Shown: positions 1 through 13,714 of the stretch, in pieces
Position numbering within the stretch: position 1 is the stretch's first letter
How the letters are laid out: the number at the start of each line of letters is the position of its first letter
Assembly: GCF_018991925.1 (NCBI RefSeq)
Contig: NW_024756438.1
Coordinates: 102,001 to 166,000, forward strand
Origin: Homarus americanus
Lineage: Eukaryota > Arthropoda > Malacostraca > Decapoda > Nephropidae
Length of the DNA: 64,000 bases
Reading direction: 5' to 3'
The notes under the pieces: generated by a model
Told to the model about the DNA's origin: nothing
Seen by the model: only the letters and a program-made list of their open reading frames with translations
Databases searched by the model: none
Program-made: the position numbers and the translations under genes

Positions 1-757
1 CCCCCATTCTAAATCCCATCATCATCATCATCATCATCCAGGAGCCTTCTACATACACACCTCAAAGTAAGTGAACTATTCTACCATTTTTGTTGAATTT
101 AGGAAATTTTCGGTGAGCTGGAACCAATTACCCAAAAACCCATTGAAACAATGGTTTCGGTTAACGAACTTTTCGGTTAACGAACGACCTTCTGGAACGG
201 GTTGAGTTCGTTAACCGAGGGGTCACTGTACCTTCCATAAGAATATTCAATTTGGTTAAAAAAACAATTTGGTTAACGAATTCCTTACGAATTCCTCTCC
301 ACATGTTTTTGCTTGCTCACCAGCTGGAATATTAGTCCGCTAATACAGTAATCGGTTCTAGGGCTTAAATTCATTCCCATTTGAGTAAATATCTTGAAGG
401 TTATACTATTCAATAATTTTCCAAGTTTTATATTAAATTTTTTAGTCATTTTAACAATTATTTAACATAATTGAAGTACAGGAAACTAGTTTTTAGTGCA
501 CCAAACAGCCACTCAACTCGCCAAACAGGCATCAGTTTGTATCTCTGGTCAGTAGAGGTAACATCTTGCTTGAGACTCTCTTGAACATAAACTATTTTTC
601 CGTTTTTACAGTACAATTATTGGTAAGTCTGAAATTTATTTTACATATTGACAATATATAGTGCAGTGCAGTGTTGATTTAAAGAAAATAATCTTGAATT
701 ACACCTCGTGAACTTAAAATTTTATGGGTGAAATGACGGCATGAAGCATGGGGTGAT
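1..757 (+). mobile_element. Pogo/Tigger-type MITE pieces (GTTAACGAAC family), two abutting copies
   Basis: Bases 1-230 are the right end of a family defined by the complete copies at 30017-30853 and 32034-32866, ending CGAGGGGTCACTG plus TA. From 231 an internal piece of a second copy follows (CCTTCCATAAGAA...), running to about 757, where mariner sequence replaces it. No transposase is encoded. Confidence 0.8.
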
Positions 758-1016
758 TTTTGGCCAAACACAGGATCACACAGGTCCGGCAGGCTCCCTA
801 TTCTTCTGACATGGCTCCCTGCGACTTTTGGCTGTTTTCTAAAATTAAGATGCTAATGAAGGTTTCGAGATTTGAGGACACAAATGAGATAAAGAAAAAG
901 GAGAAGAAGATCATGTTGGCGATCCCAAAAACTGACTTAACAAAATGTTTCCAGTAATGGAAGGACCACTGGGCTAAGTGTGTTGAGTCCCAAGGGGCCT
1001 ACTTTGAAGGGTATTA
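758..1016 (+). pseudogene. Mariner transposase C-terminal fragment
   Basis: The translation contains PYSSDMAPCDFWLFSKIKML with the final catalytic aspartate block, and ends (after an internal stop) WKDHWAKCVESQGAYFEG, a typical mariner C terminus. The N-terminal two thirds are absent, so it is a dead fragment fused to MITE sequence. Confidence 0.82.
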
Positions 1017-1802
1017 AAGTCTTAACTCAGTAAGTAAGCTTGTTTTTTCACCTGCTAAAGGTCGGATACTTTTCAATCAGACCACGTACATTCCTTCTCC
1101 CCTTTACTGCTGGCCTCTTTTAAAGGTCAAATCCTTAAAACTATACTTCTTCCATACAAAACCCATTAACTATTTTTATTTCCTTAATCACTTCCTTTTC
1201 TTCTTATATACCATTTATTTGGGAAAACTAACAAATTTACACCAAAAAGCCACATCGACTAAAATGGAAAACTGAAAAATTTTATTTCAAGTCTACATGA
1301 GCTCCTTTTGTGGCTCTGCAGACAATAAAACAGTAGAGCATTCTGTTTCCCTCCACACAGTTTGTAGCACTTCATATTGAACTTTTCTAGCAACCTCAAA
1401 GTTTCCAAAGTTGTTAGCATTGGCAGAACAAAATCTTTACAATTGACATGGATCCAGAGGAAAAAGTAGCTTTGTTACTTTTCCATAAACTTTAAAATAG
1501 GGAAGATCATTTGGTATCAGCTGACACTTAGGTAAAGATACCAGGTTAAACACACAAGCTTCCCCCTTCTAGGTTACTTTTCAAGAATAGCCTCAAAAGT
1601 CAGTCCCACATAGGTGGTACAAAAGTGTAAGGAAAGCAGAGCTAAAGCACCTTATCCTTAAACCTCAGGTCACATTTTATATGTATATACCTGTACTCCT
1701 CAAAACAATGACTACATCTGTTAAATTATCATGAATGGAAAATCTGAAGAAATTTACACAAATTTATATCTAAAAATACACAAAAATGGTTCATTAATGT
1801 AC
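1017..1802. other. AP-2 alpha intron sequence, nothing recognised
   Basis: AT-rich sequence without convincing coding, repeat termini or RNA gene. The next AP-2 alpha exon to the left is not in the window. Confidence 0.5.
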
Positions 1803-1973
1803 CTGGGCATTCTGGGCTTTTTCTGCTGCTGGTGCTGCATTACCTTCCCGCGCTTGTACCCGAGCTTCTCTCTGAGCCTCCTGTGCAGACATGCGACCAC
1901 TCTTCTTCTTCAATACTGCTAATATGGATGACTCCTTTTCAGTAAATGGTGGCATCTCTTCTAATACTGTGGC
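1803..1973 (-). CDS. AP-2alpha: AP-2 alpha exon, end of trunk and start of hinge, residues 595-651
   Basis: The acceptor AATTGCAG leads into [20 protein letters not shown], then the basic KKKSGR motif that ends the trunk. A Q/A/E-rich stretch follows ([15 protein letters not shown]), which is the flexible hinge. The donor is GTACAT. Downstream exons for the rest of the hinge and the appendage are not in the window. Confidence 0.93.
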
Positions 1974-4900
1974 CTGCAATTCACAAATAGTTAGAGGAAC
2001 TGAACTGAAGAACTATAAAAGAACACCTTTTCAAATAAATTAAATTACCTCCTGTAAATGAAAACTTGTAAGATTTCTGTAAATGTTTAAGAAAAAGACC
2101 CAAAGACGGTTTAAAGAGACTCAGAACGTAAGTAGGACAAATCATTAGACAATTAGGACAAAGAACAGCAAATGTGATGAATAGATAAGTTTAGATTTAA
2201 AAAATTAACGAAGGTAGTTAACTATATTATCAGATGACTGATGATTTCGTTCAGGGATAAACTACAGTGGCCTAGACATCACTTGAATTAGTTAATATAG
2301 CTAAAGAAAAAAATTAAAGTGACTGGAAACTGTCTTCCATAAAATGTCATTTCAAGAAGATATGGAAATACTGTAATTAGCATACCAAAACATCAGTGGT
2401 GGTGGTAACAGAGAGATGGAGGTACTCTGACGCTCTCTGCTGCAGCTCTGCATCAGATGATCGCAGGTTAGAATTAGACTTGAGGACATCCTGTATTTGT
2501 GACTTAATCTCTGGGAAGAGGTTGATGAACTTAATGTATGTGGTGAGGAGTAGAGCACGCGTTGCCGCAGAGCAAAGGTGGTACTGCAATGCAACAAAAA
2601 AAGAAGTTAAAACAAACTCTTATTTCACAGCTTACTCTACATGAAAGATCATCAAACTGAGCTATAAAGAGCGATGTATTCCTGGTTCTTTTGCCCCTTG
2701 ACAAGCTGTGACCTTTACCTTGGAGTGTAAGAGCTGGAACTGAACAACTGGAGCAGATCTGGAGTCTCCAGCAATCAGATTACCAAATTCACCTAGGATG
2801 TAACCCCCGACTTTAACCATGTTCTCATGGCATGCAGGCGCCTGCAGAGCCTGTAAACAGAGATACAGGTGACTTAAGTTCTATCATCAGGAATATTAAT
2901 CCATAAAGCCAAACTGTGATATGTATATGATACCTGTACAGCAACATGTGTGAATGACTGGAAAGCATGAAGTTATGTGGTATGGACTTCCTATTAACTG
3001 GCTGTTTTCTGAAGAAAGAGATAAACCTGACAAGAAATTTTTAATTTTGTTGTGGATGAGGAATATATCAGCAGAGGATATCTATTACAGAAGTTAGAAA
3101 CAATGAACAATGGGAGCATGTATCCATGTTGCTCTTGATTCAAGCTTCCCTGCATTAGTAACATGAAAGGGCTTGTGAGTGAATATGGACGACAAACATG
3201 CAAAACATAAAATACACTGGCAAGACATCTTAAAGCTAAGTACAGTACAGTTGCCAGCATATATGTTCCTCGCCTGACACCGTACGGGAAGGGACAATAG
3301 AGGTCAACAACATATAATGCAGATATATACTGTATAGCTAAAAGGCAATTACCAATAAATATCAAGTCATTAAAGTGTTCAATATAAACACCAATTAAAA
3401 AGATGAACAGTGTTGAATGACTCTGTATAGTTTATTGGTGTTTTACAGTACTAAGGCTCCATTACAATGACTGCAAGTCTATATGAACAGCTACCATAAT
3501 ACAACTGAGTACAGTACTATATACCACTAAATTTGATCCCAAAATAGACATTATACAATCAACCTAAACATTCCCAGTGTCCTGCTACCTCTGGACTTGG
3601 AGAAACTGTAGTGGCAATTCATCTACAATTCTAACATTACCAGTAATATGCTAAATTGACATCCACTCAATATCTAAAATTAAATTTAAAATTTGTGCTT
3701 ATTAATTGTGAATTGCATACTTTGTTAAAGCAAATGCTTTATTGACAGTTTAAGTAACAACAGCATTTGAGATAACCTTAAATAAGCCACCCCATTAAAC
3801 CCTTCAGTGAAAAGTATGCAATATGATATACCTGTCCCTAGCAGCTAAAAATGGGAAGCAATTATTAATACCTCTTCATTATTCCTGTCCCAAATTAAAG
3901 TAAAAGCCTGGATTTTTCCTAATATGGAATAGCCTCTGTATTCAATATCTCAACCTTGGAAAGAATCTCCCACCCATCAACCTGTGTCTCAGTGTACAGT
4001 ATATCAAGAGTTTAAGGAGGAAGGGTGTGTCACCCTCTCCTGTTTGTGAGAATCTATGAGATCTTAGCTTTAAGGAAACTTTTATTCTTTTCATGTTATC
4101 TTGTGAGTGTTCTAAAATTTTTATGAGGCAAATTAACTAATTCATAATCCTTGAAAATGTGAGTAACACATACATACATCACTTGGTTTTTAGTTGGAAC
4201 CGACTCTTAGTACAGCATATGATTTGTCTCTGATTTGTCTCTAATAATTCTCTGGTCTATTATGGATGGTGTGTTACAACTTTAAAAGGATTTTTTTTTA
4301 ATATTCACACATATCAAGTGCACAGAAATAAATCTTAATATTACTGTTGAAAATTGTTAGATAGGCAGTACTAGTCAGATACAATGTGGTATACAAATAT
4401 AAAACTAAACACTTGTCATTCTAATTAAACTAAAATTCTTTTTAGGAAATGGCCATAAAAAGTTATTATTGTCGACGATGATTTATTCCTTCATGGTTAG
4501 GTTTTCTATTCATAGTCCTCATTGTGCTATTGGTAACAGACACACGGTCTTTTGAGGTAAAAAGGGCATAAGGAAAGGAAAAATATACAATAAGTCCAAA
4601 ATGGAAAACTAATGGTCTTACCTCAAAAACAGTCTTGGCAGCATATCCCTGGACATCCTCTCTATTAACGACTATCTGGATGACTCGGTACCACACTTCC
4701 TCTGATACATAGTCACCAGCAATGCGGATGAGGTTTAGAATAACATCCACATACCAGGTGTAGTCCTGAGCATACTTCTCTGCCAGAATGGCCACTTTCA
4801 GCACCTGATAAATGGTAACCGACTTTTAGACAAAAATAATTCTAAACTTAACAGAAACACAGTTGTACAGTAAAATATACAGTGGATTCTCAAGTTAAGC

Positions 4901-7900
4901 GATTTGTGAGTTTAGCACTCGAGCTAAAATTCCCTAACACTCGAATTTAGTGCCACTGCTCGCTAGATTAGCGCATCATGCGAATGTAACGGCCACGTGC
5001 TTACACTTGTGACATCATGCAGCCATTATTTTTTAATCTCTCACTAGTTAGTAATGCACGCTGTTCGAGTTAGTGATCGCCTTTCCCTTTACTGTGTAAC
5101 TTCGTGATGGCTTACACACAACCAGGACCCAATGGGAGTGTAAGTGGGAAAGGAAGCTGACCAGAATGTCTTGGTAAAAAGCTGCTGCTTAGTCTCAAGG
5201 AGAAATTTTGGATAAACTTTAACGTGGTATGGGTCGTACTGCACTGGCTAAGTTATATGGAGTGAATGAGTCTATGATACGGGGCATAGGGCAAAGAAAG
5301 AGCAGATGAGGCAGTTCTTGCATACTGCAAGAGGTCGTACTGTTGCTTCTGTAGCACAATTGTGGCTAGATGGGCTGCAAAAAAAAATTAAGAAAAGAAA
5401 GGACATTAGCGTTGGGCTGGGAATGAAGCATGGTCATAAAGTTTCTCGAGTTTAGTGATTCGTGAGTTTAGCGTCCGCTAGATGGTACGAAGCGATCGCT
5501 AAACTCAGATACCCACTTCACAGTAAACCCTCGATAACTCGGAATTTCATATAACTCGCCGTGGATATGGTCTCAGAATGCATTTTAGTATAACTTGGGA
5601 AATGCCGATATATATAAAATCAACTAGGAAAATCTCGGCATATCTGGCCACCTGCATCACATTACCATGTCTGTGTCACCTACCATACCTGTGACACCTA
5701 CCATACCTCTGTGACACCTACCACACCTCTGTGTCACCTACCATACCTGTGTCACCTACCATACCCCTGTGATACCTACCATATCCCTGTGTCACCTACC
5801 ATACCTCTGTGTCACCTACCATACCTCTGTGACACCTACCATACCTGTGACACCTACCATACCTCTGTGACACCTACCATACCTCTGTGACACCTACCAT
5901 ACCTCTGACACCTACCATACCTCTGTGACACCTACCATACCTGTCACCTACCATACCTCTGTGTCACCTACCATACCTGTGTCACCTACCATACCTGTGT
6001 CACCTACCATACCTCTGTCACCTACTATGATGCTTCATTCTTCGCCTGCAGTGCTGGTAAGTGTTACTTTTTTACATTTAGTAATTACATGCACACATAC
6101 AGTATATAAGTCGACAATTTTTCATTGTTGTATTTTAGCAGGAGGGGAAATGCCTCGATAAGTTGGAGTTTGGGATAACTCAGCAAGGCCAGAGCCCCAT
6201 ATGTGCCGAATTATCGAGGGTTTACTGAAGAGTCAAATACTGTATGTAATCTTGGGAGCTTTATTGTGATAGGGAAACACCACAGGCAGCTACAAAGAAT
6301 GAGTGACACTACATATGGAAAATGTTTTATATTGCAATTGATTCTGGCTACACTTTAAAGAGGCAGTGAAGAGATCACAAAAAATAAAATAAAATAACTA
6401 AATATTACAGTATCTTCCCAGAAATTTTCTATTGAGATGAGGATGGTAGCTTAGGAAGACAATGAACATTACAACCACTTACAAGTGGGGTTTAAAGTGG
6501 ATGATTAATACAGCATCAGTCAACTTTTTTTAAGAGAGAACTGAATTATATATTCTACACTTTTCTGCCTAAGTTAACATACAAAACTAATAATAACGCA
6601 AACTCCAAATCTCCTTACTGCAATGATTCATACACTTTCTTATTTCTTTAATCTATCATATTCAATTAATATCAAGAGAGAACCATAATCATTTAACTGT
6701 ACTAAATAACTTACCATTTCTTCACGAATAGAATAATCAGCAGTTTCCAGGTAGTTCAGCATTTCTTGCACGATCTCCTCAGCATTACTTCTGTCACACA
6801 TGGCATACAGGAGATCCACAGCTCTTTGACGTACACTAACATCTCGTTCTGTCTAAAGATTAAGCAAGTTTTATTCGTACTGAATGGCTAGAATATAAAT
6901 GCATAAAAAACAGGTAAGTATCAATCTATCAATTCCTTAAAACTTATCCTTAAATTATGGTTCTAGTCCACACAGCCACATCTCTCTTAGTCATGAAAGT
7001 TCATAATTAGCACAAGCAATGTGAGCAGATGCAAATGGTTGTTGGTGTAAGACTGATCCAAACCCAAAAACTTTGGCATACAACTTACAGCAAACAATGA
7101 TGTCCATGGTAATGCCAAGGTGGTGATAACAGGTATTCTCTCTTTGAAAACAGAATACATGTTGTAGTTTTAAAGAAACATGGAAAAAATAAAATAATGT
7201 AAAATTCATTCTTACTTTGAGAGCATTGATGACAGTTTCTTGGTGTTTCTTGACAGCCTCATGAGAGAACTCGGAAGTAGCCAAGAGACACATGGTCTCC
7301 AGGGCAAGGTAGCGCAGATTAGTCTCACGATGAGAGAGGAACTGACCCAACTGATTACAAGCCCGTACCAACAAGTTTGGCTCACTGTTCAAACAAAATA
7401 AATCCAATCAGTTCTTGAAAATTTCTTACAAATGTTTCAGCCACTGGAAATTCATGAAAAGGTATAATGACTGACAGGAGGGACAGTGCACAATAGGTGT
7501 AGTTTTTTTTTTCTTTACAGGGGTCATCACAACTAGTTAGAAAACAATGGCTGCAATAAAACTTCAATAGCGGTTTGTATAACTATGTACAGTTTCAGGA
7601 AACAAAGGCCATTTTTATTTAAACATTTGGGTTACTTTATACAGGGTGATTCAATTACATACAGTTAATTGCAGGGTGTATTTCTGGGACAATTCTAAGG
7701 CAAATGTCTATATGACAAAATGATGGAATCTGCACAGTTTGCTAGCTACTGCACTTGAAATATGTTGAGGTAATGACAGTAAGATTGGAGTGAAATAGCC
7801 ATAGATTTTTTTATACAGACATCTACAAAATGTGATAGAGGCATAGGAAGGGAATATTGAACTTTTACTGTAATGATGCAACTGTATCATATTGTATAGA

Positions 7901-10900
7901 GTTACATGCATAAAACCACACAAAAATCTATGGCTGTATCACTCCAATATCACTTTCATTACCTCAACATTTTTCAAGTGCTGTAGCTAACAAACTATGC
8001 AGATTCTGACATTTTGCTTTAGAATTGTACCAGGAACACCCCCTGCAATTTTTACTGTATGCAATTGAGAATCACCTTGTATATTCTGGTGTTTGACATC
8101 TTAAAAAAAATACATGCTAGTGCAGTGGGGTATGCTATAACAAATCTAATTGGTTCTAGAACCTCGTTCGTTATAGCATTCGTTCGTTATAGGATTAATC
8201 CGTCCCAGGCCCCCAAATACAACCATTTAACAATGAAAATTTTCTGTGGAAAATGTAAAAAATACGGTACTTTATCTTACCTTAGTGTTGTTCAGCATGC
8301 AGGACAGGAGGCAGAGGGGGAGGAGGGAGGAGAGAATTATGGAGAAGAGGTGGAAGGAGAGGAGTCATCCTTCCTAGCCCTCTTTGGTGACTGTCTTACA
8401 GGCACTTTGTCTATAGGGTCTTTTGCTACTTTCTTAAAGAAGGAATCCAGGGTTGGCTGCTTCAAACTTGATTTCTGGACCTTCCAAAAGTAGTTCATCA
8501 CATTGTCATTAAACATACTGATGCCCTTTTCCACAGCACCTACATCAGGATAATAATCCTCCACAAGCTTAGATAGTTTGCTCCAGCAAAAGAACACATC
8601 CTTGAGATCTTTGGCTGGAATGATGCGGCTTTCCTCCTTGTCCTCATCCTCCCCTAACTCCTAAGAAGTTAAGCTCTGCTTCAGTGTCTCATTTTCGTTT
8701 TTGTGAAGCTCAAGCAGCTCCTTAGTGGACAGCTCCTTACTGTGCTCTTCCACCAACTCCTCAACATCATCATCATCCATTTCCAGGCCCATGGAATTGC
8801 CCAGACACACAATTTCATGTACAACAGCCGCTTCCTCTGACTCTTCAAAGCCTTCGAAGTCTCTTTGAAGCACACATTCAGGCCACAATGGCCTCCAAGC
8901 AGCACAAAGACACCTCATAGAAACCTCTTTCCAGGCTGACACAATTAAAAACACAGCACCTGCTATATTGAAGTGACTCTTCCAAAATTCCTTCAAACTA
9001 ACATCACTGGAAGAAGTGGACGCAAAACATTTTCTAAACAGTGCCCTTGTGTACAGCTTCTTAAAGTTAGAAATTACCTGTTGATCCATGGGCTGGAGAG
9101 GTGTTGTGTTGGGTGGCAAGAAGTGCACAGTGATGAAGTTGAACTCCTCTGGCAATTCAACCATCAAATTAGGAGGGTGGGCTGGTGCATTGTCCATCAC
9201 CAATAGAGCTTTCAGTGGAAGATTATTCTCCCCGAGGTATTCCCGAACACTGGGTCCAAACACCTCAGTCACTCACTCAGAGAAAAGACTCCTGGTCACC
9301 CAAGCCTTTGGGTTTGACCGCCACATAACACCAAGGCTCTGGGGTTTTCTGCATGGTACACAAGGAGTGGTTTTATCTTGCAGTTACCAGAAGCATTAGC
9401 ACAAAGAAGGAGGGTAAGCCTGTCTTTCATTGGCTTATGGCCAGGGACAGAAGTTTCCTCCCTTGTAATGTATGTACGGCGAGGCATTTTTTTTCCAAAA
9501 AAGTCCAGTTTCATCACAGTTGAATACCTGCTGAGAAACAAAGCCTCCCTCTTGAATCACATTAAAAAAATGTCATGGTGTTCCTTAGCTGCTTCCTTAT
9601 CTGCACTAGCAGCATCACCATGTCTCACAACAGTGTAATTTATTTCTTCTTCTGAAACCAGTAAACCACCCCTTGGTACCCCTAAACACTGGCACAGCAC
9701 TATCACTTCCACTGGGAGTCTTGGCTTTAAGGTCCTCGAACAATTGTCTGGCCTTCTCACAAATTATAGCTTCACTAATGCTATCACCTGCCATTTCTTT
9801 CTCCTTTATCCACACTAAGAGTAAATTTTCCATCTCCTCAATCACATTACACCTTGCTTTGCTAAGTCTAGAGATTCCCTTAGCCACCTACACAGTTTTT
9901 AACTCCTCTTTATTCCTCAAAATCGTACATATAGTCGATTTAGCCATCCCATATTCATCACTAAGTTTCGCAATGCTTGTTCCATTCTCACGTTTCTTTA
10001 TGATTTCTTTCTTAGTTTCAAGGGTTATGAGCTTTCTCACTCGCTTTGGACGATTCATTGTTACAATTGTACACTTGTATAACAAAATAGTTATACAAAT
10101 AACACGTATTTCCACATCAAAAGACGAAATTTCAACAATAACAGTGGAGCACTGGCTACACAATGAGACAAAGATGGCGCCTGACGCTCTTGTTGTGAGT
10201 CGTGGTACAACAATATTCATCCACGTTCATTGTAGGAGTTGAGTTCGTTATAGCATTCTCAATTTTATAGGTAAAACCGTTCGTTATAGGAATATTCGTA
10301 GTAGAATCCATGCGTTATAGCATACCCCCACTGTATAGTACAGTATATGATATTTCACAATTAATATATTAAATAAAATTCCAACAAAGTAGTCTCGTTC
10401 AAAACTTACCTGTCAGAGTGAATTATTATGCTGATAGCCTCAAAGAGCACAGCATTCTTTGCATTGGAGTGTTGAACCTAAGCAAATAACAAGAAATAAA
10501 CATATTTAAGGACAGTATTGCAAATGACTTTTAACGTACAAGGTTCCCAAGGACATCCAAGAGGCAAGAGTATATAAACGTTAAAGTAACTGGAAGAATA
10601 AGCAGTACAGTCTGAAAGGTAGATGGTAATAAAGTTGCTAATCCAATTGTGGTTGGAGTACTACTCTGCCAAAGAGACCAGAACACCAGCTATCATTTGA
10701 ACTGGATTACTGTTAATGTATGCTTTGGTTACTATTTATGATTAACTTGATCAATGAATACTGCCGATAAAACAGGTAAATCAAGTAATAATTCTATTTG
10801 AAGTCAATTGACAATTCGAGCACTGGTGACATTTTTTCAGTACACTATGTCAAAAACCACCTGTTTATAAGACATCCTAAACTCAGTGAGAAAGCATGTA

Positions 10901-13683
10901 CAGCACAGTACCTATACAGTACTGTATGATTAAGATTCACTGCAGGCTTCCTCTTTCAAGTCCTGCCTTAATTACTCCACATTTAAAGTGCCAATGTGTG
11001 TATGCAGTAAAATGTGTTCCGAATTTAACTCATTGTACAGGTATTTTGAGAAAAAATCTATTAACGAAAATTATTGTTTTGTCACTGGTCAATTACTTCC
11101 TGGTTGCTTTCACCATATATTGTACAGTATATAGATTTATCTCAATAGCCAACTGACCTCACTGATGTATAGTAACCTTGGTAGTGTAGTAAAGGACCCC
11201 CTGGTCACTGGCCACTTCAATATAAGATGACTATCTTCTACAAGCAAAAACTGATAATTCAATTAGGAATTACAGTGCAGGTTACCAGCTCTAACTGTAC
11301 AACACTCATCTGGACACTATCTGTTTTCCATAAATTTTTAAATCCTTCCAAAGATAAGATATAACCGAGTTCATATCATCCAGCTCTATCAAGATTTACC
11401 TTCTCAAATACATTATTTTTCAAACTAGAAAAAGTACAGTACTGTACTCCAACACCTAAATTAATCCATCCCCCACATACATAATCTAAAACCTAATAAA
11501 TTCATTTCACACCTAATTTAATTACCTGACAGCTAATTAAACCCTCAAGCACTTAATCAAATCACTTAACAGCTAATTAATACATCAAACTATAATGACA
11601 AGTGGTTAATATTGTTCTGTTTTCTTTTGAGACATATGAACTGATAGAGGTATGCTTGTCTAGAAAGTGTATCTCAGACTGACATGTACTACAAATTCTT
11701 TTACACTAGAAAAATTAAGCATGAGAATTCCATTGTTAAAGAGGACATGTTTGGATTTTTTTTTTTTTTTTGTGAAATGGCAATTGGAATTTTGGTGTGG
11801 AAAGAAAAGCAGCATTTCTAAGGCATCGATTTGGGTTGTTCAAGATGTTTAGCACAGTGAAGGAACTGGGCTACCATATTAGTGTCCAGTACAGTACCTT
11901 TTTAGATTTAGGTGGCTCCTGAGCCTTGTTGAGGATGGTGTCAAGGCATTCATTGAGTCGGCCCCTAACACCAGGGTCCTCAGGTGGTGGGTAGTGTTGA
12001 AGGAGCCGCAAGAGCTTTACTGATAACCATGGGGCAGGAACAAAGTAGTATGTATAGTCTTGCAGGTCTGTATAGCTAGCAGTTACTATCTGTAATAAAC
12101 AAAATTAAACAAACAGTAAACATAATGTTGAGAATTTAATTAATTGGCATCATAATTTTTTTTATCATAGTGAAAGAAATAGAAAAGGGTAACATTTAGT
12201 TCAATATACTGTACTGTATTATGCTGAAATTATCATCAGGGTAAAAATGGAGGATATTCAAAATACTGTACCTAAATAACTTTTCAACTAATTCTTCATG
12301 TAATGAGTTCATCAAAAAAAATAATAACAAAAATAACTGCACAAGCTACATTTCTCTATATTATCACACATACATTCCCACACCTGCACAGTGTGGCCAG
12401 AATCATGAGCAACACAACACATAAACCATCACATTCACATCATTCTCTTTAGCTGCCTAACCATAACTGATCTGGTAGAAAGACTAAATGAGGGAGACAG
12501 TGTTATTCTTTATCCAGCCACCCTATGATATGAGTGACAAGGACTTTCAACAATGGATAAAATATCTTGCATATAAGTTTGTTCATAAATGCATATACAG
12601 TACAGGATATAACTCAACTATTACAATACAATATTACGGTACTACACTACTAATATTTGAATGCACTTACTCTGGAAAGTCTCGAAACTGCAAGAGAGAC
12701 ACAACCTTTATATTCATCAGGATTCTTCTTAACTAGAGCTTCAATGAGAGAGCATGCTGCTGTCACTACACCCATATGTTGGTCATTGAGCAGGTGTATG
12801 ATGCGAGATGTCCATTCTCCACCAGGGATAATTTCTTGTGTTGTACGAAACAAACGCAAAAGGCAGAGAGCAGCTGACTGCTTCACCACATCCATCGTCT
12901 CACTGCAAGTCAAAATTTGATTCCATTGTAACATTTGTCAATTCAAGCACTGAAAGTTCTCTTCTTTGAGACCATTTACGTTGTTAAATCATTTGCAGCC
13001 TCTCATTTAGTCTTATAGAAAGAATCTAGAAAGCAGCACCAAAGGTGAGGAGGATATATTCATGTCTTCAAAGATTAGAAAACTTCAAATATTTTGCAAA
13101 ATAAAATTTAATACAATGAATTCTTTTAAAGAATGAAACAAGCAGTGTACAAAACAGTACGGTACACCTTAGATTTTACATAATTTTTTTAAAAAAGAAC
13201 TGGAAAATAGAATACTGTAGATGCCCAACAAGAAACATGAATGCCAATCAAGTTGATGGCAGCTAAAAAATTAAGTAAGAAGACTTCCCATTTGGTGTCT
13301 GCCACATATTTCTACAACCAATACATTAAGTGTTCTCCATTTTTATTCCATCATGCCAATACTACCTTTGTGAAGTTTCTCTCAATTTATTTTTCACCCA
13401 TCTACGAGGTCTGACAATTAAATTCGCAAAACACGTGGTGTGGCTCAACAGGCTCTAGTGCAAACTATGAGATGTTTACAATCAAATTAATTGCTACAGG
13501 TTGACAACCCTTTATCCGAAATTCCGAAAACCAAAAAGCTCTGAAAACGAAAGTTTTTTTGTGGAGCAATTTTATTTTATTATTTTTTTTAACAGGGATT
13601 AGCCCACCCAGGCATAGATCACTGACCCACATCGGGGCCTGGGGGGTGAAAATGTAATAGTAACACTAATAATAATAATAATT

Positions 13684-13714
<31 letters not shown>

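Noticed and set aside
2994..3365. 123-codon minus-strand ORF as a gene
   Set aside because: It lies inside an AP-2 alpha intron, cysteine/tyrosine-rich as expected from AT-rich noise, with no motif.
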